From the NCBI GenBank assembly GCA_030150265.1, contig JASLGG010000028.1, positions 1 to 64,000 on the forward strand: DNA of 64,000 nucleotides. Direction: 5' to 3'. Each line of letters starts with the position of its first letter. Position 1 is the stretch's first letter. The position numbers and the translations under genes were made by a program. The stretch is from Protaetiibacter sp. GTDB lineage: Bacteria > Actinomycetota > Actinomycetes > Actinomycetales > Microbacteriaceae. Below are positions 9,899-18,313 of this stretch, in pieces. Under the pieces are notes generated by a model. That model made no database searches. It was not told the origin of the DNA and saw nothing but the letters and a program-made list of their open reading frames with translations.

Positions 9899-11232
9899 AG
9901 GACCTCCAGGTTCGCTTCCAGCTCGAAGGGCGTCACCTGGGCGCGGTAGCCCGCCCACTCCCGGCGCTTGTTGAGCAGCACGTAGTTGAACACCTGCTCG
10001 CCGAGGGTCTCGGCGACGAGCTCCGACTCCTCCATGATGTTGAGCGCGCGGTCGAGGCTCGACGGGAGCGCCTGGTAGCCGAGGGCACGCCGCTCGGCGC
10101 TCGACATGTCGAACACGTCGGAGTCCGCCTCGGGGGGCAGCTCGTAGCCCTCCTCGATGCCCTTGAGCCCCGCCGCGAGCAGGAGCGCGTAGGCGAGGTA
10201 GGGGTTGGCCGCCGAGTCGATGCCGCGGTACTCGATGCGCGCGCTCTGCCCCTTGCCGGGCTTGTAGAGCGGCACGCGCACGAGGGCCGAGCGGTTGTTG
10301 TGCCCCCAGGTGATGTAGCTGGGGGCTTCGTCGCCGCCCCACAGCCGCTTGTAGGAGTTCACGAACTGGTTCGTGACGGCCGTGATCTCGGGGGCGTGGC
10401 GCAGCACGCCCGCCACGAACTGCCGGCCGATCTGCGAGAGCTGGTACTGCCCGCCCGCGTCGAAGAACGCGTTCGCGTCGCCCTCGAAGAGCGAGACGTG
10501 GGTGTGCATGCCCGACCCCGGATGCGCGGAGAGCGGCTTCGGCATGAACGTCGCGTAGACGCCCTGCTCGATCGCGACCTCCTTGATGACCGTGCGGAAG
10601 GTCATGATGTTGTCGGCCGTCGTGAGGGCGTCGGCGTAGCGCAGATCGATCTCGTTCTGCCCGGGGCCCGCCTCGTGATGGCTGAACTCCACCGAGATGC
10701 CGAGATCCTCCAGCATCCGCACGCTGCGGCGGCGGAAGTCGTGCGCGGTGCCGCCCGGAACGTTGTCGAAGTAGCCCGCCGAGTCGACGGGCACCGGCTG
10801 CCCGTTCTTGAGCTTGCTCGACTTGAGCAGGTAGAACTCGATCTCGGGGTGCGTGTAGAAGGTGAAGCCGCGGTCGGCCGCCTTCGCGAGGGCGCGCTTG
10901 AGCACGTTGCGCGGGTCGGCGACGGCGGGCTGCCCGTCGGGCGTCGTGATGTCGCAGAACATGCGCGCGGTCGGGTCGACGTCGTCACGCCACGGCAGGA
11001 TCTGGAACGTCGTGGGGTCGGGATGCGCGAGCACGTCCGCCTCGAACGCCCGCGTGAGCCCCTCGATCGCGGAGCCGTCGATGCCGACTCCCTCCGAGAA
11101 GGCGCCCTCGACCTCCGCGGGAGCGAGGGCGACCGACTTGAGGGTGCCCACGACGTCGGTGAACCAGAGGCGCACGAACTTGACCCCGCGCTCCTCGATC
11201 GTGCGCAGAACGAAGTCTCGCTGCTTGTCCAT
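9895..11232 (-). CDS. glnA2: Glutamine synthetase type I, GlnA2-like, lacking the adenylylation Tyr
   Basis: Encodes 445 residues. It has the class I synthetase core (THPEIEFYLLK, FMPKPLSAHPGSGMHTHVSL, RVPLYKPGKG) but is shorter than GlnA, and the loop that carries the modified Tyr there reads EADSDVFDMSSAERRALGY, so it should not be GlnE-controlled. M. tuberculosis has the same glnE-glnA2 pair (Rv2221c-Rv2222c); related enzymes in Streptomyces and mycobacteria have been proposed to act on glutamate, D-amino acids or polyamines, so the substrate is open. AGGAGGGC lies 4 nt before the ATG. It is the first gene of the glnA2-glnE unit, divergent from nadE. Confidence 0.9.
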   Translation of the reverse strand: MDKQRDFVLRTIEERGVKFVRLWFTDVVGTLKSVALAPAEVEGAFSEGVGIDGSAIEGLTRAFEADVLAHPDPTTFQILPWRDDVDPTARMFCDITTPDGQPAVADPRNVLKRALAKAADRGFTFYTHPEIEFYLLKSSKLKNGQPVPVDSAGYFDNVPGGTAHDFRRRSVRMLEDLGISVEFSHHEAGPGQNEIDLRYADALTTADNIMTFRTVIKEVAIEQGVYATFMPKPLSAHPGSGMHTHVSLFEGDANAFFDAGGQYQLSQIGRQFVAGVLRHAPEITAVTNQFVNSYKRLWGGDEAPSYITWGHNNRSALVRVPLYKPGKGQSARIEYRGIDSAANPYLAYALLLAAGLKGIEEGYELPPEADSDVFDMSSAERRALGYQALPSSLDRALNIMEESELVAETLGEQVFNYVLLNKRREWAGYRAQVTPFELEANLEVL

Positions 11233-11266
11233 CCGGGCCCTCCTGAGCTGGGTCGCGCGCTCGTCC

Positions 11267-11273
11267 TAGGCTA
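11267..11273. promoter_or_regulatory. Overlapping divergent -10 elements of nadE (+) and glnA2 (-)
   Basis: On the plus strand TAGGCT (11267-11272) stands 6 nt before the nadE ATG, predicting a leaderless mRNA. On the minus strand TAGCCT (11268-11273) would give glnA2 a leader of about 29 nt with its ribosome-binding site. The whole intergenic space is 46 nt, so the two polymerases must compete. Confidence 0.5.
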
Positions 11274-11278
11274 TCGTC

Positions 11279-13012
11279 ATGCCCCGTCTGCGATTGGCAC
11301 TCGCCCAATCAGATCCCACCGTCGGCGACCTCGAGGGGAACGCCGCGCTCGTGCTCGCCGCCGCGCACGACGCCGCCTCCTCCGGCGCCGACATCCTCGC
11401 GACCGGCGAGATGGCCCTCACCGGCTATCCGATCGAGGATCTCGCCGCGCGCCCGAGCTTCCTCCGCGCCGCCGCCGCAGCGGTCGAGCGCCTCGCCGCC
11501 CGTCTCGCGGAGGAGGGCCTCGGCGAGCTCGTGGTCGTCGTGGGCCACCCCGACGGACCGCACGAGCCGCGTCTGCTCGGCACGAGCAACGCGCCGACCG
11601 CCATCGCCCAGAACTGCGCCTCCGTCCTGCATCGCGGCCGGGTCGTCGCCCGCTACGCCAAGCACCACCTGCCCAACTACTCGGTGTTCGACGAGTACCG
11701 CGTCTTCATCCCGGGCGACGAGCTGCTCGTGCTGCGCCTGCGCGGCGTCGACGTGGCTCTCGTGGTCTGCGAGGACCTGTGGCGCGACGGCGGGCCGGTC
11801 GCCCGCGTGCTCGAGGCCGATGCGGGCCTCCTCCTCGTGATCAACGCCTCGCCCTTCGAGCGCGACAAGGACGAGGTGCGTCTCCCCCTCGTCACCCGCC
11901 GCGCCGTCGAGACCCGCACGATCGTGGCCTACGTGAACCTCGTGGGCGGGCAGGACGACCTCGTGTTCGACGGCGACAGCGTCGTCGTCGACGAGAGCGG
12001 CCGCGTCCTCGCGCGCGCGCCGCAGTTCCGAGAGCATCTGCTGCTCGTCGACGTGGAGCCGGATGCCGCGGGCGACGCCCCGCTCCCCGGCGACGTGCGA
12101 CGCGTCGAGCTCGACCTCGGCCCCGAGCCGGATCGCGAGGACCTGCCGCGCGGCGTCGCCGAGCTGCCCGACGACCGCGAGCAGCTCTGGAACGCCCTCG
12201 TGCTCGGGCTGCGCGACTACGTCGAGAAGAATCGCTTCCCCGGCGTCGTGCTGGGCCTCTCGGGCGGCATCGACTCCGCCGTGTGCGCGGCGCTCGCGGT
12301 CGACGCGGTCGGCGCCGACCGCGTGTTCGGCGTGGGCATGCCGAGCCGGTACAGCTCGGACGGCTCCAGGGACGACGCGAGCGAGCTCGCCCGGCGCACC
12401 GGCCTGCACTACCGCGTCGAGCCCATCGCCGAGCTCGTGCACCCGGTGGAGACCCAGCTCGCGCTCGACGGCGTCGCCGCCGAGAACCTGCAGGCGCGCA
12501 TCCGCGGCGTCATCCTCATGGGGATCTCCAACATGGAGGGCCAGCTCGTGCTCACGACGGGCAACAAGACGGAGCTCTCGGTCGGCTACTCGACCATCTA
12601 CGGCGACTCCGTCGGCGGCTTCGCGCCCCTCAAGGACGTGCCGAAGACGCTCGTCTGGGAGCTGGCGCGCTGGCGCAACGAGGCCGCGGCCGCGCGCGGC
12701 GAGACGCCCCCCATCCCCGAGAACTCGATCTCCAAGCCGCCGAGCGCCGAGCTGCGCCCCGGGCAGGTCGACCAGGACAGCCTCCCGCCCTATCCGCTGC
12801 TCGACGCGATCCTCGAGGCCTATGTCTCGCAGAGCCTCGGTCGCGACGAGGTCGTCGCGCTGGGATACGATGCGGAGACAGTCGACTTCGTGATCCGTCT
12901 CGTCGACCGTTCAGAGTGGAAGCGCCGTCAGGGCGCCATCGGCCCGAAGATCTCGGGTACGGCGTTCGGTCGCGACCGCCGACTCCCGATCACCTACCGT
13001 CCCGCGGGCTGA
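11279..13012 (+). CDS. nadE: Glutamine-dependent NAD+ synthetase
   Basis: Encodes 577 residues. The N-terminal nitrilase-type glutaminase domain shows the Glu44-Lys128-Cys164 triad (ATGEMALTGY, RYAKHHLPNY, LVVCEDLW). The C-terminal synthetase domain has the ATP-pyrophosphatase loop GLSGGIDSA near residue 327. It amidates nicotinic acid adenine dinucleotide to NAD, drawing ammonia from glutamine through a tunnel. It is about 100 residues shorter than the 679-residue M. tuberculosis enzyme, matching the shorter subgroup of this family. Its place between glutamine synthetase genes and gdhA is consistent with its need for glutamine and the NADP need of GdhA. Confidence 0.95.
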   Translation: MPRLRLALAQSDPTVGDLEGNAALVLAAAHDAASSGADILATGEMALTGYPIEDLAARPSFLRAAAAAVERLAARLAEEGLGELVVVVGHPDGPHEPRLLGTSNAPTAIAQNCASVLHRGRVVARYAKHHLPNYSVFDEYRVFIPGDELLVLRLRGVDVALVVCEDLWRDGGPVARVLEADAGLLLVINASPFERDKDEVRLPLVTRRAVETRTIVAYVNLVGGQDDLVFDGDSVVVDESGRVLARAPQFREHLLLVDVEPDAAGDAPLPGDVRRVELDLGPEPDREDLPRGVAELPDDREQLWNALVLGLRDYVEKNRFPGVVLGLSGGIDSAVCAALAVDAVGADRVFGVGMPSRYSSDGSRDDASELARRTGLHYRVEPIAELVHPVETQLALDGVAAENLQARIRGVILMGISNMEGQLVLTTGNKTELSVGYSTIYGDSVGGFAPLKDVPKTLVWELARWRNEAAAARGETPPIPENSISKPPSAELRPGQVDQDSLPPYPLLDAILEAYVSQSLGRDEVVALGYDAETVDFVIRLVDRSEWKRRQGAIGPKISGTAFGRDRRLPITYRPAG

Positions 13013-13061
13013 TCCCGCGAGCGATCATCCGCCGCTCTGGCGAGAAAGCCGTCTGACGCAC

Positions 13062-14405
13062 GTGCAGCTTCATCCCTACATCGAGAACGTCTACACCTCC
13101 ACCGTCGCCCGCAACCCCGGCGAGCCCGAGTTCCACCAGGCTCTCTACGAGGTCTTCGAGTCCATCGGCCCCCTGTTCGACCACCATCCCGAGTACATCG
13201 AGGCCGGCATCCTCGAGCGTCTCGTCGAGCCGGAGCGTCAGGTCATGTTCCGCGTGCCGTGGGTCGACGACGCCGGCAAGGTGCGGGTCAACCGCGGCTT
13301 CCGGGTGCAGTTCAACTCCGCGCTCGGCCCGTACAAGGGCGGCCTGCGCTTCCACCCCAGCGTGAACCTCAGCATCATCAAGTTCCTCGGCTTCGAGCAG
13401 ATCTTCAAGAACTCGCTCACCGGCCAGGGCATCGGTGCCGGCAAGGGCGGCTCCGACTTCGACCCGCACGGCAAGAGCGAGCGCGAGATCGAGCGCTTCG
13501 CGCAGAGCTTCATGACCGAGCTCTACCGCCACCTCGGCGAGCACACCGACGTCCCCGCGGGCGACATCGGCGTCGGCGGCCGCGAGATCGGCTACCTGTT
13601 CGGCCAGTACCGCCGGCTCACCAACCGCCACGAGGCGGGCGTGCTCACCGGCAAGGGCATCGGATGGGGTGGGGCGCAGGTGCGCACCGAGGCCACCGGC
13701 TACGGCGCGGTGTTCTTCCTGCAGGAGATGCTCGCGCGCCGCGGCGAGGACCTCGACGGCCGCACCGCCATCATCTCGGGCTCCGGCAACGTCGCGATCT
13801 ACGCGATCGAGAAGCTCCACCAGCTGGGCGCGAAGGCGATCACGGCATCCGACTCCTCCGGCTACGTCGTCGACGAGGCGGGCATCGACCTCGAGCTGCT
13901 CAAGCAGATCAAGGAGGTCGAGCGGGTGCGCATCTCCGAGTACGCGGAGCGCCGCCCCTCGGCCCGCTTCGTGCCCGGTCGCCGGGTCTGGGAGGTGCAG
14001 GGCGACGTCGCGATCCCCTCGGCGACCCAGAACGAGCTCGACGCCAACGACGCGGCCGCCCTCATCAAGAACGGGGTCGTCGGGGTGAGCGAGGGCGCCA
14101 ACATGCCGAGCACCCCGGATGCCGTGGAGGCGTTCCAGGCGGCCGGCGTGCTGTTCGCGCCCGGCAAGGCCGCGAACGCGGGCGGAGTGGCGACCTCCGC
14201 GCTCGAGATGAGCCAGAACGCCTCGCGCCAGCGCTGGGGCTTCGACGACAGCGAGGCGCGTCTGCGCCAGATCATGCGCGACGTGCACGACGCCGCCTAC
14301 GCCGCATCCGAGCGCTACGGCCGCCCCGGCGACTACGTGCTCGGCGCCAACGCCGCCGGCTTCGTGCGCGTCGCCGACGCGATGCTCGTCCAGGGCCTGA
14401 TCTGA
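13062..14405 (+). CDS. gdhA: NADP-specific glutamate dehydrogenase
   Basis: Encodes 447 residues from a GTG, the same length as E. coli GdhA and aligned with it from the N-terminus (LLERLVEPER equivalents, VNRGFRVQFNSALGPYKGG, RFHPSVNLSIIKFLGFEQ). The catalytic lysines lie in GPYKGG and GAGKGGSDFDP; the Rossmann domain starts near TAIISGSGNVA. It converts 2-oxoglutarate and ammonium to glutamate at high ammonium. It starts 50 nt after nadE; a weak GAGAAAG precedes the start. No GlnR box is seen upstream. The next gene follows after 1 nt, so they are co-transcribed. Confidence 0.97.
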   Translation: MQLHPYIENVYTSTVARNPGEPEFHQALYEVFESIGPLFDHHPEYIEAGILERLVEPERQVMFRVPWVDDAGKVRVNRGFRVQFNSALGPYKGGLRFHPSVNLSIIKFLGFEQIFKNSLTGQGIGAGKGGSDFDPHGKSEREIERFAQSFMTELYRHLGEHTDVPAGDIGVGGREIGYLFGQYRRLTNRHEAGVLTGKGIGWGGAQVRTEATGYGAVFFLQEMLARRGEDLDGRTAIISGSGNVAIYAIEKLHQLGAKAITASDSSGYVVDEAGIDLELLKQIKEVERVRISEYAERRPSARFVPGRRVWEVQGDVAIPSATQNELDANDAAALIKNGVVGVSEGANMPSTPDAVEAFQAAGVLFAPGKAANAGGVATSALEMSQNASRQRWGFDDSEARLRQIMRDVHDAAYAASERYGRPGDYVLGANAAGFVRVADAMLVQGLI

Positions 14406-14406
14406 G

Positions 14407-15090
14407 ATGCGACGGGCCCCGCTGCTGCTGGGTGCGCTCGTGCCGTTCTTCGCGGTGTCGGCGTTCCACCTGGTGGTCAAGGCGGCGGGGCTCGTCGATC
14501 TCGACCGGGCGAGCAAGGGCTTCACGGTGCCCGCGCTGCTCGTCGGCGCCGCGCTCGTCCTGCTGATCGGGCGCCTCCGGATGACGCTGCCCGTCACGTG
14601 CCTGCTCGGCGCGGCGCTCGTGCTGTCCTGGCTCGGCGATGTGACGCTCGGTGCGAGCTTCGAGCTGGGTCTCGGCTCCTTCCTGCTCGCACACGTGGCC
14701 TACATCGTGCTGTTCCATCTCGCGTTCCGCCGCAGGACCTCGTGGTGGGCCGTGGGTCTCGTGCCGTGGTTCGCGGGGCTCCTGCTGGCGCTGTGGCCGT
14801 TCCTCGGGCCGCTCCTCCCCCTCGTGGCGTTGTACGGCGCGGTGCTCGGGTACATGGCCGCCTCCGCGACACGCGGGAACGCCTTCACGATGATCGGCGG
14901 CACGCTGTTCGTGGCGAGCGACTCGATCCTGGCCTTCCGGCTCTTCACCCCGCTCTTCCAGACCCCGCTCGAGGATGTGCTCATCATGGGCCTCTACCTC
15001 GCGGCCCAGCTCTGCATCGTCGTCGGGGTGCTCCGCACGGCCGCGCCGCGCGCCGTCTCGCCGCGGAGCGAGGCGGCGGTCGCCGCCTAG
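14407..15090 (+). CDS. Lysoplasmalogenase/YhhN-family membrane protein
   Basis: Encodes 227 residues, almost all hydrophobic, with about eight predicted transmembrane helices. The family pattern is visible: FTVPALLVGAALVL in helix 2, then WLGDVTLG with its conserved Asp, FLLAHVAYI, and VASDSILAFRLF with a second conserved Asp. TMEM86/YhhN proteins hydrolyse the vinyl ether bond of lysoplasmalogens; whether this bacterium makes such lipids is unknown, so the substrate is an inference. It begins 1 nt after the gdhA stop and its own TAG stop forms part of the panB -10 hexamer. Confidence 0.8.
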   Translation: MRRAPLLLGALVPFFAVSAFHLVVKAAGLVDLDRASKGFTVPALLVGAALVLLIGRLRMTLPVTCLLGAALVLSWLGDVTLGASFELGLGSFLLAHVAYIVLFHLAFRRRTSWWAVGLVPWFAGLLLALWPFLGPLLPLVALYGAVLGYMAASATRGNAFTMIGGTLFVASDSILAFRLFTPLFQTPLEDVLIMGLYLAAQLCIVVGVLRTAAPRAVSPRSEAAVAA

Positions 15091-15093
15091 ACT
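15088..15093 (+). promoter_or_regulatory. Candidate -10 (TAGACT) of a leaderless panB promoter
   Basis: TAGACT begins with the TAG stop of the preceding gene and is followed by six bases (GGCCGG) and the panB ATG. Confidence 0.6.
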
Positions 15094-15099
15094 GGCCGG

Positions 15100-15918
15100 A
15101 TGACAGACGAGGTCGTCAAGAAGGTCCGCACCCGGCATTTCCAGAACGCCAAGGCCGAGGGCATCAAGATCACCGGCCTCACGAGCTACGACCAGCTCAC
15201 GGCCGCGGTGTTCGACAAGGCCGGCATCGACTTCCTGCTCGTGGGCGACTCGGCGGGCAACAACGTGTTCGGGTACGACACGACGCTCCCCGTGACGGTC
15301 GACCAGCTCATCCCGCTCACACGAGCCGTCGCGGGCGCCGTCAAGCGCGCGTTCGTGGTCGCGGACATGCCGTTCGGCTCCTACGAGACCGGACCCGACG
15401 AGGCACTGCACACGGCGTTCCGCTTCATGAAGGAGACGGGCGCGCACGCGGTCAAGCTCGAGGGCGGGGTGCGCTCGGCGGAGCAGATCCGCCGCATCGT
15501 GTCGGCCGGAATCCCGGTGATGGCGCACATCGGCTTCACGCCGCAGAGCGAGCACCAGCTCGGCGGCCACGTCATCCAGGGCCGCGGCGAGCGGCTCGAG
15601 CAGCTCGTGGCCGATGCCCACGCGGTCGAGGAGGCCGGGGCGTTCGCCGTCGTGCTCGAGCTCGTGCCGGCCGAGGCGGCGAAGCGCATCACCTCCGAGC
15701 TCACGATCCCGACGATCTCGGTCGGCGCGGGACCGCACACCGACGGCCAGCTCCTCGTCTGGACGGACTGGGCGGGACTCACCACCGGTCGCATCCCGAA
15801 GTTCGTCAAGCAGTACGCCCAGCTCGCCGAGATCCTCGGGGATGCCGCACGCGCTTGGATGACCGACGTCTCGGCGGGCGCCTACCCCGGCCCGGAGCAC
15901 TCCTATGAGGACGCCTAG
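15100..15918 (+). CDS. panB: 3-methyl-2-oxobutanoate hydroxymethyltransferase (ketopantoate synthesis)
   Basis: Encodes 272 residues. PanB adds a hydroxymethyl group from 5,10-methylene-THF to 2-oxoisovalerate, the first committed step of pantothenate and CoA synthesis. Family landmarks are the N-terminal ITGLTSYDQLTA, the metal-binding LLVGDSAGNNVFGYDTTLPVT, and the catalytic Glu in VVLELVPAE. The length is typical. No other pan genes are nearby. It is predicted to be leaderless. Its TAG stop lies within CTAG, which is read on the other strand as the stop of the convergent gene. Confidence 0.97.
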   Translation: MTDEVVKKVRTRHFQNAKAEGIKITGLTSYDQLTAAVFDKAGIDFLLVGDSAGNNVFGYDTTLPVTVDQLIPLTRAVAGAVKRAFVVADMPFGSYETGPDEALHTAFRFMKETGAHAVKLEGGVRSAEQIRRIVSAGIPVMAHIGFTPQSEHQLGGHVIQGRGERLEQLVADAHAVEEAGAFAVVLELVPAEAAKRITSELTIPTISVGAGPHTDGQLLVWTDWAGLTTGRIPKFVKQYAQLAEILGDAARAWMTDVSAGAYPGPEHSYEDA

Positions 15919-16361
15919 CGGCGCATGGTCGCCATCCAGGCCGTGAACAGCACGAGCTCGAGCACCGAGACGCACCCGAGCACGATGCCGGCGATCGCGC
16001 GACCACGGCCGTCGGGCGGATAGCCGGCGCGCTCGCGGGTCCGCGCGCGGGTCACGCCGATGGCGCCGAAGGCGATCGCCATCGCGCTGATGACGATGAC
16101 CGGCAGGAGGAGCGAGACGATGCCCCACACCAGGGAGCGCGTCGCGACCGAGCGTCCGCTCGGCACGACAAGGTTGAGGGCGGTGAAGCCCGGCCTGTCG
16201 TCGAAGGCGTAGGGCAGCGGCGGCGAGCTCGCCGCCGGGGCCGCTGCCGCGGTGTGCTCGGTCCATCCCCGGCCGCTCCACCAGCGCACGAGACCGGCGT
16301 GACCCGGATCCGGATACCATCCCGGAGGCACCTGCGCGTCGGAAGGCTGAGTGAACGTCAT
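15915..16361 (-). CDS. DUF2510/DUF4190-type small membrane protein
   Basis: Encodes 148 residues if started at ATG 16361 (an ATG three codons upstream at 16370 is also possible). The N-terminus holds a DUF2510 motif, PPGWYPDPG followed by RWWSGRGWTEH, an actinobacterial Trp-rich module. Two hydrophobic helices follow (about 75-105 and 125-145), separated by a short Arg-rich segment, a DUF4190-like arrangement. Function is unknown. Its stop shares a CTAG with panB (4-nt convergent overlap). It diverges from the coiled-coil gene. Confidence 0.8.
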   Translation of the reverse strand: MTFTQPSDAQVPPGWYPDPGHAGLVRWWSGRGWTEHTAAAAPAASSPPLPYAFDDRPGFTALNLVVPSGRSVATRSLVWGIVSLLLPVIVISAMAIAFGAIGVTRARTRERAGYPPDGRGRAIAGIVLGCVSVLELVLFTAWMATMRR

Positions 16362-16513
16362 GCCAGCCATGGTGGCAGCCGGCCGTCGCGGACCGCCCGC
16401 CCCCGTTCGGGTGAGCGGTCGCTCCGATCCTCCACAAGCGCCTACGTCGCAGCGCATCCACGAAAATGGCGCCTTCCTGCCACGGTCGAACGACCGGCGG
16501 CATACTGGCAGCT

Positions 16514-16822
16514 ATGACCTCGGAGACCGTGACGATCCTGGCGTCCGGCGCAGGCGTGCTCATCGCCGCGATCGGAGGGCTCGGCGGAGTCCTCGCCTGG
16601 GGCATCCGACGGATCGACGCCCGGTTCGAACGGATCGACGCCCGGTTCGAGCGCGTCGACGCGCGATTCGACCGGGTCGACGCTCGCTTCGAGCGCGTCG
16701 ACGCGCGATTCGACCGGGTCGATTCCGGGATCGCCGCGATCAAGGACGAGCTGACCGAGGTGAAGGTCATCCTCGCCCGGCTCGAGGGACCGCGTCCGCG
16801 TCTCATCGTCGACGGCCGCTGA
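16514..16822 (+). CDS. Membrane-anchored coiled-coil protein with heptad repeats
   Basis: Encodes 102 residues. A hydrophobic helix (about 7-29) is followed by five to six copies of a 7-residue unit (RIDARFE / RVDARFD) and a short helical tail. The exact heptad spacing with Ile/Val and Phe at regular positions suggests a short parallel coiled coil. The ATG was chosen because CATACT lies 7 nt upstream (leaderless pattern); an upstream in-frame ATG at 16466 would add 16 residues that look non-native. Function is unknown; no partner is evident in the neighbours. Confidence 0.72.
   Translation: MTSETVTILASGAGVLIAAIGGLGGVLAWGIRRIDARFERIDARFERVDARFDRVDARFERVDARFDRVDSGIAAIKDELTEVKVILARLEGPRPRLIVDGR
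16612..16728 (+). repeat. 21-bp tandem repeat inside the coiled-coil gene
   Basis: Five full units and a partial sixth start at 16612, 16633, 16654, 16675, 16696 and 16717. Units 3 and 5 are identical over 21 bp, pointing to a 42-bp duplication. Each unit encodes one heptad, so copy-number change would keep frame. Confidence 0.9.
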
Positions 16823-16880
16823 CGCGCATCCGCGAGCCGGATGCTGGACGCGCACCGCATCCCCGGATCAGGATGGACGG

Positions 16881-17696
16881 ATGGCGACCGCACGCGTGGG
16901 CATGTCGGGCTGGACCTACGCGCCGTGGCGCGGCGATTTCTATCCGAAGGGGCTGCGGCAGGCTGACGAGCTTCGCTACGCCGCGGAGCAGGTCACCTCG
17001 ATCGAGCTCAACGGCTCCTTCTACGCACTCCAGAAGCCGTCCAGCTGGCTGAAGTGGCGGGACGAGACACCCGACGACTTCGTCTTCGCCGTGAAGGCGC
17101 CGCGCTTCATCACCCACGTCAAGCGCCTCGACGACGTCGCCGAGCCGGTCGCGAACTTCCTCGCCTCCGGGCTCCTGGGTCTCGGCCCCAAGCTCGGTCC
17201 CATCCTGTGGCAGCTGCCGCCGAGTCTCGACTACGACCCGGAGCTGATCGCCGCGTTCCTCACCCTGCTCCCCCACGACACCGGCGCGGCTCTCGAGGCG
17301 GCCCGCCGGCGGAGCGAGCGGATGGCGGGCAAGGAGCTCCTCGAGATCGACGAGGTGCGCCCCCTCCGCCACGCGATCGAGCCGCGCGCCCACAGCTTCG
17401 ACGATCAGGAGTTCGCGGATCAGGCGGCCGCCGCGGGCATCGCGGTCGTGCTCGGCGACAACGCCGGGCGCTGGCCACGACTCGACTGGGTCACCGCCGA
17501 CTTCGCCTACGCGCGCCTGCACGGCGACAAGGAGCTCTACACCTCGGGCTACGACGAGGCGGCGCTCGACGACTGGGAGGAGTGGACGCGCGATCATCTC
17601 GATCACGATCGTGACGTCTACGTCTACTTCGACAACGATCAGAAGGTGCGGGCGCCCTTCGATGCGATGTCCCTTCTGCGACGATTGAGCCGATGA
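16881..17696 (+). CDS. DUF72 (YecE-like) protein
   Basis: Encodes 271 residues of the DUF72 TIM-barrel family: N-terminal VGMSGWTYAPWRGDFYP, then SIELNGSFYALQKPSSWLKW, FAVKAPRFITHVKRL, and the C-terminal VYVYFDNDQKVRAPFDA. The biochemical role of the family is not settled. The ATG follows an AGGATGG run. Its stop overlaps the next start by 4 nt (ATGA), so it forms an operon with the acetyltransferase. Confidence 0.92.
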   Translation: MATARVGMSGWTYAPWRGDFYPKGLRQADELRYAAEQVTSIELNGSFYALQKPSSWLKWRDETPDDFVFAVKAPRFITHVKRLDDVAEPVANFLASGLLGLGPKLGPILWQLPPSLDYDPELIAAFLTLLPHDTGAALEAARRRSERMAGKELLEIDEVRPLRHAIEPRAHSFDDQEFADQAAAAGIAVVLGDNAGRWPRLDWVTADFAYARLHGDKELYTSGYDEAALDDWEEWTRDHLDHDRDVYVYFDNDQKVRAPFDAMSLLRRLSR

Positions 17697-18313
17697 CCGA
17701 ACAGATCGACCCCGACGCGCCCTCGCCCTTCGTGCTCCCGCCCGCGCCCGCCGAGCTCCGCCTCGAGACCGAGCGGCTCGTGCTCCGCCCGCTCGAGGAG
17801 GGCGACCTTCCGGCGATGACCGCCTACCGCGGCGACCCCGAGGTGTGCCGCTTCCTGCCGTTCCCTCCGCAGACCGTCGACGACATCCGGGCCCGGATCG
17901 GTCGGCTGCTCGGAACCACGACTCTCGCCGGCGAGAACGCGGGCATCCCGGTCGGCATCTTCCGGCGCGACGACGGGCTGCTGCTCGGCGACCTCGTGCT
18001 GTTCCATCTGGATGCCGTGCACGGTTCCGCCGAGATCGGATGGGTCATCCGCCCCGATGCGGGCGGCCGGGGCTACGCCACCGAGGCGGCCCGCGCACTC
18101 CTCGACGCCGCGTTCCGGATCTACGGCCTGCGGCGTGTGATCGCACGCCTCGACGCCGAGAACATCCTATCCGCACGCCTTGCGGAGCGGCTCGGCATGC
18201 GGCTCGAGGCCCGCCTGATCGAGAACGAGTGGTACAAGGGCCGCTGGGGCGACGAGCTCGACTACGCGATCCTCGCGCGGGAATGGCCGGTCGAGGAACG
18301 CCCGGCGATCTAG
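17693..18313 (+). CDS. GNAT acetyltransferase, RimJ/RimL type
   Basis: Encodes 206 residues. The start of the domain, LRLETERLVLRPLEEGDLPAM, and the CoA-binding segment GWVIRPDAGGRGYATEAARALLD, followed by ARLDAENILSARLAERLGM, are typical of RimJ/RimL-like N-acetyltransferases acting on protein N-termini or small molecules. The substrate cannot be told. It is translationally coupled to the DUF72 gene and converges on a small gene with a shared CTAG stop. Confidence 0.88.
   Translation: MTEQIDPDAPSPFVLPPAPAELRLETERLVLRPLEEGDLPAMTAYRGDPEVCRFLPFPPQTVDDIRARIGRLLGTTTLAGENAGIPVGIFRRDDGLLLGDLVLFHLDAVHGSAEIGWVIRPDAGGRGYATEAARALLDAAFRIYGLRRVIARLDAENILSARLAERLGMRLEARLIENEWYKGRWGDELDYAILAREWPVEERPAI

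Noticed and set aside
9899..10342. N-terminal extension of glnE into glnA2
   Set aside because: The codons are a shifted frame of glnA2; GlnE homologues do not have such an extension.
16612..16728. CRISPR-like repeat
   Set aside because: Units are contiguous with no spacers and encode protein heptads.
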